DNA from: Candidatus Kaiserbacteria bacterium
GTDB taxonomy: Bacteria; Patescibacteriota; Minisyncoccia; Phycocordibacterales; UBA2100
Length of the DNA stretch: 8,739 nt
NCBI GenBank assembly: GCA_026985835.1
Contig: JALSPS010000077.1
Location: forward strand, 1-8,739
Direction: 5' to 3'
This document shows, piece after piece, positions 1 through 5,437 of this stretch. Numbering within the stretch: position 1 is the first letter of the stretch; each line of letters begins with the position of its first letter. Both the position numbers and the translations under genes were made by a program. Below the pieces are notes generated by a model. That model was not told the DNA's origin, searched no databases, and saw only the letters and a list, made by a program, of their open reading frames with translations.

Positions 1-104
1 ACAAGCTTAGAGATATTAATACATACTCTAGATAATTTGTCAACCCCCCAATCAATTTATTGGAAATTAATTGCAATAAGAAAGAATAAATGTAGAATAA
101 TCTT
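1..104. other. Non-coding region upstream of rel
   Basis: No open reading frame with coding character, RNA gene or convincing terminator hairpin is visible here. The stretch is AT-rich, with one C-run around 44-49. It probably carries the rel promoter. Whatever gene lies to the left is outside the window, so its orientation cannot be judged. Confidence 0.6.
71..98 (+). promoter_or_regulatory. Candidate rel promoter, possibly leaderless
   Basis: TTGCAA (71-76), a 16-bp spacer and TAGAAT (93-98) resemble sigma-70 -35 and -10 hexamers, with 4/6 and 5/6 matches to consensus. Only 6 nt separate the -10 element from the ATG at 105, so the predicted transcription start falls at or next to the A of the start codon. 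No Shine-Dalgarno sequence precedes the ATG, which fits a leaderless transcript. In AT-rich DNA such hexamers arise by chance, so this is only a candidate. Confidence 0.35.
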
Positions 105-1643
105 ATGCAAAAAATTGGAGATGTAAAAGAAATTTTAGACTTGTTACACTCGCCTCCAAAGGAAGATTTGGAGCTTGTAAAAAAAGCTTATGAATTTGCA
201 AAAGAAGCTCATTCCGGACAAAAAAGGTTTTCCGGGGAACCATATTTTATACACCCGTTTACAGTCGCGAAATATCTTGCAAAACTCGGCATGTCTGCAA
301 ATATGATTTGCGCAGCGCTTTTGCACGATACCATTGAAGATTGCGGTGTTACTGAAGAAACTATAAAAAATGAATTCAATGAGGATATTTTAACTCTTGT
401 TGAGGGTGTAACAAAACTCGGAACGGTGAGATATCAGGGATTAAAAAGACATTCTGAAAGTTTAAGAAAACTTTTTGCAGCAACATCAAAGGATGTCCGC
501 GTTATGATTATAAAATTAATGGACAGGCTTCATAATGCAAGGACCCTTGAATATGTCCGTCCGGACAAACAAAAAAGGATAGCGCTTGAGACTCTGGAAA
601 TATATGCTCAAGTTGCAGACAGGCTTGGTATGGGAATTATAAAAAGAGAATTAGAGGATGCTGTTTTTCCATATGCTTACCCGGAAGAATACAAAAAAGT
701 AAAAAAGATATTCAAAGATGCCGGCGGCACAGATCCAAAACCACTTGAAAAAATTCACAAATCTATAAAAAAGAAACTCGCAGAATATGGTATAAAAGAT
801 TTCAAAACAGAAGTGCGAATTAAGGGGCTTTATAGTTTTTATAAAAAACTTCAACGAAAAGATTGGGATGTTTCAAAAATACACGACATATGGGCAATAA
901 GAATTATATTGCCTACCGTAGCCGATTGTTATACTGTTTTGGGAATAATTCATGCAGAGTGGAAGCCCCTCCCGGGCCGAATAAAAGATTATATCGCGTT
1001 TCCAAAACCAAATGGATATCGCAGTATACATACCACAATACATACTGGTAGAGGTGGCGTTATAGAGGTTCAGATACGCACAGAAGATATGCACCAAGAA
1101 GCCCAGTTTGGTATTGCTTCTCACCTTTCATACAAAGCTTATGATGGAAGTCAAAAAAGAAAGGAGAGTCCCGCTCTCAAATGGGTTAAACAATTTATAC
1201 CTATGCGTACATTTTATAAATCAACAGAAGACGCGCCAACCACATATACAAACAATGCTGTTCCGGAATGGATTCGTCATATCGCAAATACTGAATCACC
1301 TGAAAAACCTGAAGAATTTTTAAATGAAATAAAAACAGATTTTTTTTCTCACAGAATTTTTGTATTTACTCCCAAGGGTGATGTTATTGATTTGCCAATT
1401 GATTCAACCCCCATTGATTTTGCCTATGCCATACATTCAGATATAGGACATCATATAACAGGAGCAAAGATAAATTCAAAAATGTCCTCAATAGATACCA
1501 CTTTAAAAAATGGAGATATAGTTGAAATTATTACAAATAAAAAAGCGCATCCAACAAGAAAATGGCTTGACTATGCGAAAACAAATGTTGCAAAACGTTT
1601 TATAAGAGTATATCTATCAAAAAAATCTAATCAAAACCCTTAG
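105..1643 (+). CDS. rel: Short Rel/SpoT-type (p)ppGpp synthetase/hydrolase lacking the C-terminal ACT region
   Basis: Makes (p)ppGpp from ATP and GDP/GTP and probably also hydrolyses it, the cytoplasmic stringent-response alarmone. The 512-aa protein begins with an HD hydrolase domain (about 22-195): PYFIHP with H50, the LLHDTIED motif with H74/D75 and E78/D79, and LMDRLHNARTL at 139-148. The synthetase domain (about 235-345) has VRIKGLYSFYKKL, GRIKDYIAFPKPNGYRSIHTT (291-311) and the EVQIRTEDMH...GIASH block. A TGS domain follows (about 414-478), then a short PTRKWLDYAKTNVAKRFIR segment. Long Rel/SpoT proteins are usually about 700-750 aa and continue into helical, zinc-finger/conserved-cysteine and ACT domains; all are absent. 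With both catalytic motif sets kept, bifunctionality is the likely state. The ATG at 105 fits the family N-terminus but has no clear ribosome site. The gene converges on ftsI and shares 4 bp with it at the stops. Confidence 0.95.
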   Translation: MQKIGDVKEILDLLHSPPKEDLELVKKAYEFAKEAHSGQKRFSGEPYFIHPFTVAKYLAKLGMSANMICAALLHDTIEDCGVTEETIKNEFNEDILTLVEGVTKLGTVRYQGLKRHSESLRKLFAATSKDVRVMIIKLMDRLHNARTLEYVRPDKQKRIALETLEIYAQVADRLGMGIIKRELEDAVFPYAYPEEYKKVKKIFKDAGGTDPKPLEKIHKSIKKKLAEYGIKDFKTEVRIKGLYSFYKKLQRKDWDVSKIHDIWAIRIILPTVADCYTVLGIIHAEWKPLPGRIKDYIAFPKPNGYRSIHTTIHTGRGGVIEVQIRTEDMHQEAQFGIASHLSYKAYDGSQKRKESPALKWVKQFIPMRTFYKSTEDAPTTYTNNAVPEWIRHIANTESPEKPEEFLNEIKTDFFSHRIFVFTPKGDVIDLPIDSTPIDFAYAIHSDIGHHITGAKINSKMSSIDTTLKNGDIVEIITNKKAHPTRKWLDYAKTNVAKRFIRVYLSKKSNQNP

Positions 1644-3403
1644 CGATCCGGCGGTATGTCATAGTAATCTATTAAAAAATGTACAATATCAAAAAAATAC
1701 TTTGATATTGTTTGTGATGAATACTTTGCGCCGTGAGGTTTCAAATTCATTAGGAATACTAAAAATTTAGGTTCATAAGCGGGAAAATAACCAAAATATG
1801 TATGTAATACATCTCTACTATAATATCCTCCGGAGCGTTTTGCGATTTGGGCGGTTCCGGTTTTTGCAGCTACAGAATAATTTTTAATTTTCATTGAGCC
1901 ACCAAGAAGTTTTGTGTCAACCGCTTTTACCAACATTTTTGTTATCTCGTGTACGGTCTCATCTTTTAAAACTTTTATTTTTAAGTCGGAATAATCTCTA
2001 TTATCTACCAGTCCGTTTGTTGAGCGTATTTTTGAAACCAAGTGTGGCTGAGGTAACTCACCGGTAGCTATGGCGCAAAGCGCTCTTGTCATAGAAATTG
2101 GTGTAAGCGCTATACCCTGACCAAAAGTCGCCGTTGCATATTCTATATCTCTATTTGTATCAAGGTTTGAAATGAGATTCATTGGTTCATTTGGCATATC
2201 TATACCGGTTTCTTCGTTTAAACCAAATTTATTGAAATATCGTCTGAATGTCTTTTTTCCCATTTTATGTAATACAAAAACTACACCTGTATTCAGAGAT
2301 TCTGAAATAACATCTTGCATAGTTGTGCGTGGACCTCTTCCTCTCTTGTCAAAATTGTATATCGTTCTGTCCCCTATGCGTACAAAACCACGATCATTAT
2401 AAGTAGTATTGGCATTTACAAGACCTTCATTTATGGCAGATGCCATTGTTATCGGCTTTACTATTGACCCCATTTCATAAACATCTTGAATTAAAATGTT
2501 TGAGAATAACTTGGTATTTGCATTACTATAATTATTTAAATCAAAAGTTGGAGATATCGCCATAGCAAGAATTGCGCCGGTTTTTGGATTTATAATAATT
2601 CCGGCAGTCATCTCTGATTCCCACTTTTTTCTCATTTTTTCAATTGTATCTTCTAAATATATTTGCGTGTTAGGCTCTATTGTAAGAACGATATCACCTT
2701 CTCTTTTTGTACTTGGAGCAAAAACGAACCCCTTTAAATCTGAAAACAATTGAGCAAAAAAGTTTACTCTAAGAGTTGAATCACTCCTGTGCAAAACATC
2801 TTCATAATACTTTTCCAAACCATAAACTCCCTTTTTTTCATCTGATTTTTTTGTAAAGCCCACAAATCCTATTGTTTGAGCGGCATGTTGATTCGCCGGA
2901 TAATATCTCTTTCTTTCTTTAACCAGTAATACACCAGGCAATTTTAATTTTTCTATTTTATTTTTTTCCTCTTTTGTTAAACCTTTCGCAATCTCCTCAT
3001 ATGGATCTCCCTTCTTTTTTATTGCTCTATCAAAACGATTCTTATCTATAAAAATAATTTTTGATAATTCCTTATACAATTTGTTTGTATTTTTTATTTT
3101 TCTTATATCAAGCGCCAAAATATACCAATCTTTCATAGTTGCAGCCACCACTTCATTTCCGTCTTTTGTCAAAAAGTATATTTCCCCTCTGTCATAAAAT
3201 CTGGAGCTTTCTCTAACATACTGATCTTGAGCTTTTTGCTTATATACCTCACTATGAATAACCTGTATTGAGTACAATCTAAACAAGATTAACAAGAGAA
3301 TAAACAAAAGAATAAAAAATAAAAATCTGGTTCTATCTCTAAATATATTTTTTTGAGATGTTTTTGCTTTTGTAAATTTTAAAAAATTTAGATATTTAAT
3401 CAT
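1640..3403 (-). CDS. ftsI: Class B penicillin-binding protein, division transpeptidase (FtsI/PBP3-like)
   Basis: Cross-links septal peptidoglycan; anchored in the cytoplasmic membrane with its catalytic domain outside. Numbering from the ATG at 3403 (587 aa), a basic cytoplasmic stretch precedes one membrane segment (about 25-43). A PBP-dimer/pedestal region follows (about 48-235), then the transpeptidase domain with all three active-site motifs: SIVK (S313 nucleophile, K316), SLN (369-371) and KTGT (514-517). Length is normal and no PASTA repeats follow. Position directly after rsmH and ftsL in the mraZ cluster favours the division PBP over an elongation one. The reading frame can also begin at a TTG at 3409, overlapping the ftsL stop. 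I prefer the ATG, 2 nt after that TGA, which implies translational coupling; neither start has a good ribosome site. The stop interlocks with that of the convergent rel gene. Confidence 0.92.
   Translation of the reverse strand: MIKYLNFLKFTKAKTSQKNIFRDRTRFLFFILLFILLLILFRLYSIQVIHSEVYKQKAQDQYVRESSRFYDRGEIYFLTKDGNEVVAATMKDWYILALDIRKIKNTNKLYKELSKIIFIDKNRFDRAIKKKGDPYEEIAKGLTKEEKNKIEKLKLPGVLLVKERKRYYPANQHAAQTIGFVGFTKKSDEKKGVYGLEKYYEDVLHRSDSTLRVNFFAQLFSDLKGFVFAPSTKREGDIVLTIEPNTQIYLEDTIEKMRKKWESEMTAGIIINPKTGAILAMAISPTFDLNNYSNANTKLFSNILIQDVYEMGSIVKPITMASAINEGLVNANTTYNDRGFVRIGDRTIYNFDKRGRGPRTTMQDVISESLNTGVVFVLHKMGKKTFRRYFNKFGLNEETGIDMPNEPMNLISNLDTNRDIEYATATFGQGIALTPISMTRALCAIATGELPQPHLVSKIRSTNGLVDNRDYSDLKIKVLKDETVHEITKMLVKAVDTKLLGGSMKIKNYSVAAKTGTAQIAKRSGGYYSRDVLHTYFGYFPAYEPKFLVFLMNLKPHGAKYSSQTISKYFFDIVHFLIDYYDIPPDR
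1683..1711 (+). terminator. Candidate rel terminator hairpin inside the ftsI 3' end
   Basis: A perfect 11-bp inverted repeat, ACAATATCAAA (1683-1693) and TTTGATATTGT (1701-1711), encloses a 7-nt loop about 40 nt past the rel stop. The stem has only two G-C pairs and the following bases (TTGTG) are a poor U-tract, so termination would be inefficient. In the ftsI direction a six-T run follows within 3 nt, but termination there would precede the ftsI stop codon, so function in that direction seems unlikely. Confidence 0.35.
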
Positions 3404-3405
3404 AA

Positions 3406-3738
3406 TCAATCTGCGCGACCAATATGAATTGTGCGATTTACAAACTTCTTATTTGAAATTACAACAAGATCATACTCTTTTGCTGAGAGTATATTTAATT
3501 GTTCAGTTTGTTTTAGAAACTGGGTCTCCAAATCTGCAACCCGTGAATTTAAAGCGCCGATTTGAACTTTGTATTGTTTATAAGAAACTGTTGAAAAAAT
3601 GGCAGTTGCCAAAAAATAAATATATAATGATAAAAGAGCTAGAAATGTAAAGAAAAAAATCAATATCAAACGGTATTGCAAAACCCTCACTAAAACCGCA
3701 GTATTATGTATTTTTTTGTTTTTTTTAATTCTATTCAT
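3406..3738 (-). CDS. ftsL: FtsL/DivIC-like small bitopic division protein
   Basis: Probably the small membrane protein of the FtsQLB/DivIB-DivIC-FtsL septal subcomplex, which activates FtsI/FtsW. From the ATG at 3738 it is 110 aa. A lysine-rich cytoplasmic tail (KKNKK) is followed by one very hydrophobic segment (about 23-47, LILIFFFTFLALLSLYIYFL). A heptad-like coiled coil comes next (about 53-90, including ALNSRVADLETQFLKQTEQL), then a short basic tail. FtsL is poorly conserved in sequence, so the call rests on size, topology and position between rsmH and ftsI. The frame extends to a TTG at 3747. The ATG is more conventional and overlaps the rsmH stop by 8 nt (ATGAATAG); a weak GAGAG lies upstream. 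Overlap on both sides implies coupled translation with rsmH and ftsI. It could instead be DivIC-like. Confidence 0.7.
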   Translation of the reverse strand: MNRIKKNKKIHNTAVLVRVLQYRLILIFFFTFLALLSLYIYFLATAIFSTVSYKQYKVQIGALNSRVADLETQFLKQTEQLNILSAKEYDLVVISNKKFVNRTIHIGRAD

Positions 3739-4666
3739 ATTTTTCAAAAACTCTCAGTTTTGCGCTTCGCGCGCGTGGGTTATTTTTTAATTCTTCTTCT
3801 GAAGCCGTAATTGGTTTTTTAAAAACTGATTTACCAATCTTGTTTTTTTCAAATTCCTTGAAAAGTTTTTTAACCAATCTATCCTCGCCGGAGTGAAATG
3901 ATATTACTGCCAACCTTCCTGTAGGATTTAAAACATCAACAATTTCACGAATACCATTTTTTGCAACCTCTAATTCGCTATTAACGGCAATGCGTAAAGC
4001 TTGGAAAACTTTTGTTGCAAAATGAATTCTTTTTTTCTTGTAATAAGCCGGTACAGATTTTTTTATTATTTGAACCAAGTCAGATGTTGTTTGTATTTCT
4101 GAAGTTTGACGAGCCTTGATTATTTCTTGCGCTATTTTTCTTGCATAGCGTTCGTTTCCCCAATAAAAAAATATATCCGCCAATGTTTCTTCTTTCCAAG
4201 TATTGACAATATCTTTTGCAGTCAATTCACTTTCCATATCCCCCAATCTCATATCCAAAGGCTCGTTATTTCTAAAAGAAAACCCTTTTTTAGAATCCAA
4301 ATGATCACTACTCCAACCCAGATCAAGCAAAGCTTTGTCAATGTTTTTGATGCTGTGCTTTTTAAGAATGGATTTTATATTTTGAAAATTATTATGTTCC
4401 AATATAAGTTTAGGCGCCACTTCATCCAATCTCTTTTTTGCAATTTTAAGAGCTTTTGAATTTAAATCCGTACCTATTAAAACTCCTTTATCCGATAAAA
4501 GCTTTGAAATAGCAAAAGTATGGCCGGCACCACCCAAGGTTCCATCAAAAACAATATCATCTTTGCCGATTTTTAAAACACTTATTACTTCTTGTAAAAG
4601 AACAGGTATGTGTTTGGTATCTTGCGATACCAAGTCGCCGGAGGATTGCGTCTGTTGAGTGCGCAT
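3731..4666 (-). CDS. rsmH: 16S rRNA (cytosine-1402-N4)-methyltransferase
   Basis: SAM-dependent enzyme that N4-methylates C1402 in the 16S rRNA decoding centre. The 311-aa protein has the family signature in order: HIPVLLQEV (19-27), the SAM-binding FDGTLGGAGHT (40-50), LDLGWSSDHLD (114-124), GFSFRNNEPLDMRLG (128-142), GRLAVISFHSGEDRLVK (250-266) and the C-terminal PITASEEELKNNPRARSAKLRVFEK. Small departures from the common pattern are W118 where V/I is usual (LGVSS) and G260 in place of L (HSLEDR). Roughly the first 18 residues precede the conserved HIPVLL and look like an added leader. Their codons form one arm of a large RNA stem. An in-frame TAA just upstream limits the start to this ATG or a TTG at codon 12. 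It is the second gene of the mraZ cluster and overlaps ftsL. Confidence 0.95.
   Translation of the reverse strand: MRTQQTQSSGDLVSQDTKHIPVLLQEVISVLKIGKDDIVFDGTLGGAGHTFAISKLLSDKGVLIGTDLNSKALKIAKKRLDEVAPKLILEHNNFQNIKSILKKHSIKNIDKALLDLGWSSDHLDSKKGFSFRNNEPLDMRLGDMESELTAKDIVNTWKEETLADIFFYWGNERYARKIAQEIIKARQTSEIQTTSDLVQIIKKSVPAYYKKKRIHFATKVFQALRIAVNSELEVAKNGIREIVDVLNPTGRLAVISFHSGEDRLVKKLFKEFEKNKIGKSVFKKPITASEEELKNNPRARSAKLRVFEKYE
4614..4633 (-). other. 8-bp GNRA-tetraloop hairpin in rsmH codons 12-18
   Basis: In the mRNA sense UUGGUAUC-GCAA-GAUACCAA forms a perfect 8-bp stem closed by a GCAA tetraloop, a GNRA loop known for stability. It lies just before the codons for the conserved HIPVLL motif. 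Seven of its bases (4627-4633) belong to the 3' arm of the larger start-site stem, so the two folds compete at the foot of that stem. Confidence 0.6.
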
Positions 4667-4669
4667 GAC

Positions 4670-4709
4670 GATTTTTTGGAGTAAGTATTAAAGATTCTTA
4701 CTAAAAATC
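4670..4709 (-). other. Alternative hairpin between the rsmH Shine-Dalgarno and start codon
   Basis: AGUAAG (4702-4697) pairs with CUUACU (4685-4680) over an 11-nt loop. GAUUUUU (4709-4703) can then pair with AAAAAUC (4676-4670) past a 3-nt bulge, giving 13 pairs in total. If formed, it folds away the spacer and places GGAG beside GUC-AUG, about the right distance for initiation. Its lower half shares bases 4706-4709 with the sequestering stem, so the complete form of this hairpin and that stem exclude each other. The upper 6-bp stem can coexist with both. Confidence 0.5.
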
Positions 4710-4713
4710 CTCC
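4709..4713 (-). promoter_or_regulatory. Strong but misplaced Shine-Dalgarno GGAGG of rsmH
   Basis: GGAGG is the only full-strength Shine-Dalgarno core I found upstream of any start codon in the window. It lies 42 nt from the rsmH ATG, far beyond the usual 5-10 nt, and no start codon suited to rsmH sits at a normal distance from it. It works either through a folded spacer or as part of an RNA switch. Confidence 0.55.
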
Positions 4714-4716
4714 AGC

Positions 4717-4734
4717 GGCTTGATACAACAAGCC
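4717..4734 (-). other. Hairpin at the mraZ stop codon
   Basis: GGCUUG-UUGUAU-CAAGCC is a perfect 6-bp stem beginning at the last base of the mraZ UAG. It uses 4717-4726, which are also in the 5' arm of the start-site stem, so formation of one disfavours the other. A ribosome terminating at the mraZ stop would cover this region. It is too weak, and lacks the U-tract, for a terminator. Confidence 0.5.
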
Positions 4735-5168
4735 TAAAGAACGCCAATCTCACCAAGTTTCTCGGCAAGCTCATCACCTTGCTTCTCAACTTTGGCGGTA
4801 TATTTCTTCCATCTCGCCTCGTCCCAAACTTCGACCCTGTCTGAAACACCTGCAAAAACTACTTTTCCTTTGAGCCCTGCAAAACGCTTCAAACTGTCGG
4901 GAATTAAAATTCTACCGGATTTGTCAAGATCAATTTCCGTAGCGCCTGAAAACATAAATCTTGTAAAACCTCTTGTATCTGCTTGTGTAAATGAGAGTTG
5001 TTTTAAATTTTGAACAACATTTTCCCACTCTTTTTTTGAGTATAAGAAAAGACATTTATCCAATCCCCTTGTTAAGACAAGCTTCTTTCCAAGCTCATCT
5101 TTAAATTTTTTGGGAAGGATAATTCTCTTTTTCTCATCCAATGTGTGTATGTATTCTCCCAATAACAT
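4734..5168 (-). CDS. mraZ: Transcriptional regulator MraZ
   Basis: DNA-binding regulator of the dcw cluster; forms ring-like oligomers that bind repeated GTGG(G/T) boxes in its own promoter. The 144-aa protein has the two SpoVT-AbrB-like halves of the family, each with the DxxxR signature: GEYIHTLDEKKRIILPKKF near the N-terminus (D11, R15) and IDLDKSGRILIP (D82, R86). The first copy reads DEKKR where DEKGR is common. Length is typical and the charged C-terminal tail is normal. The start is certain from the family-typical M-L-L-G-E-Y beginning, although no Shine-Dalgarno precedes it. It is first in the order mraZ-rsmH-ftsL-ftsI, and its candidate operator lies just upstream. A 67-nt structured gap separates it from rsmH. 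Confidence 0.95.
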   Translation of the reverse strand: MLLGEYIHTLDEKKRIILPKKFKDELGKKLVLTRGLDKCLFLYSKKEWENVVQNLKQLSFTQADTRGFTRFMFSGATEIDLDKSGRILIPDSLKRFAGLKGKVVFAGVSDRVEVWDEARWKKYTAKVEKQGDELAEKLGEIGVL

Positions 5169-5173
5169 AAGCT

Positions 5174-5179
5174 TTTATA
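5174..5179 (-). promoter_or_regulatory. Candidate -10 element abutting the mraZ start (leaderless option)
   Basis: TATAAA on the minus strand ends 5 nt before the mraZ ATG, so a start 6 nt downstream would be the A of the AUG itself. No clear -35 hexamer sits 16-18 bp upstream; that zone holds the two proximal GTGGG boxes, as expected for a promoter covered by MraZ. The absence of a Shine-Dalgarno supports a leaderless reading, but a TATA-like hexamer is common in AT-rich DNA. Confidence 0.35.
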
Positions 5180-5190
5180 GTGGAGCATTT

Positions 5191-5236
5191 CCCACTTTGC
5201 CCCACTTGGCTTCAAGTATACACCACTATCCCCCAC
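5191..5236 (-). promoter_or_regulatory. MraZ operator: four GTGG(G/T) boxes
   Basis: On the minus strand, GTGGG (5232-5236), GTGGT (5222-5226), GTGGG (5201-5205) and GTGGG (5191-5195) are direct repeats. Start-to-start spacings are 10, 21 and 10 bp, so all lie on about the same helix face. MraZ of other bacteria binds short GTGG-type repeats separated by 5 bp upstream of mraZ, and both pairs here match that rule. The arrangement as two pairs two turns apart suggests a ring oligomer contacting four boxes. Function is inferred from family knowledge and position. Confidence 0.85.
5215..5220 (-). promoter_or_regulatory. Alternative mraZ -10 element between the MraZ box pairs
   Basis: TATACT (5/6 to the sigma-70 -10) lies between the two box pairs and would give a leader of about 40 nt. 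A poor -35 (TTTTAA) occurs 17 bp upstream. MraZ bound at either pair would block this promoter. It competes with the hexamer at 5174-5179 as the true start region. Confidence 0.35.
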
Positions 5237-5248
5237 TTTAAAATAGAG

Positions 5249-5257
5249 TTATCCACA
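5249..5257 (+). promoter_or_regulatory. Perfect DnaA box upstream of mraZ
   Basis: TTATCCACA is an exact match to the high-affinity DnaA box and lies 12 bp beyond the distal MraZ box. I saw no second exact copy in the window, so it is not an origin cluster. A single box at a division-operon promoter could link its transcription to DnaA activity. The match is seen; the function is inference. Confidence 0.5.
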
Positions 5258-5437
5258 GTTGAAAATTTAATTTCAATGCTACTTATGTAATTTGTTGCAA
5301 TAGGGCAACCAGAATAAATACCAAATCAACCCTTGAAAAGATTTAATGGTAAATTTGTCATAGTATAAAACTACAAAATATAGTTAAAATGCATTAATTA
5401 TCAGTAACATCAAGGCAAACACTCATCTAAAGAATGG

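Larger units (their letters stand above)
4627..4726 (-). promoter_or_regulatory. Long start-site stem sequestering the rsmH Shine-Dalgarno
   Basis: Two 21-nt arms, 4706-4726 (5' arm in the mRNA) and 4627-4647 (3' arm, rsmH codons 7-13), are complementary across a 58-nt loop that holds the rsmH ATG. In the mRNA sense 20 of 21 positions pair: 17 Watson-Crick, 3 G-U and one C-A mismatch. The core is 12 consecutive pairs, CGCUGGAGGAUU with AAUCCUCCGGCG, and buries the GGAGG. Three of the four arm differences are compatible with pairing only as G-U in the transcribed strand. No U-run follows, so it is not an intrinsic terminator. The pairing is seen directly; translational control is inference. 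Confidence 0.7.
5169..5437. other. Intergenic region between lysS and mraZ
   Basis: This 269-bp gap is by far the largest in the window. Its mraZ-proximal third holds the promoter candidates, four MraZ boxes and a DnaA box. The rest (about 5258-5437) is AT-rich, with no ORF, no tRNA-like cloverleaf and no good lysS terminator. I saw only weak inverted repeats: TTGAAA/TTTCAA at 5259-5276, GTTGC/GCAAC at 5294-5309, and a 5-bp AACTA/TAGTT stem downstream of lysS. Confidence 0.7.

Noticed and set aside
3406..3408. Possible alternative genetic code (TGA as sense)
   Set aside because: TGA ends ftsL and the mrdA fragment at sensible places and no conserved gene reads through TGA, so the standard bacterial code fits.
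4640..4687. Plus-strand GGAGG followed by TTG/ATG starts within the mraZ-rsmH junction
   Set aside because: The inverted repeat puts GGAGG on both strands. The plus-strand frames that follow stop after a dozen codons or fewer, so they are not a gene.
5259..5309. Weak inverted repeats TTGAAA/TTTCAA and GTTGC/GCAAC
   Set aside because: Stems of 5-6 bp in AT-rich DNA without a T-tract or context are expected by chance; not called as terminators or operators.
5340..5437. Possible lysS terminator
   Set aside because: Only a 5-bp AACTA/TAGTT stem followed by TTATAC was found; too weak to call.
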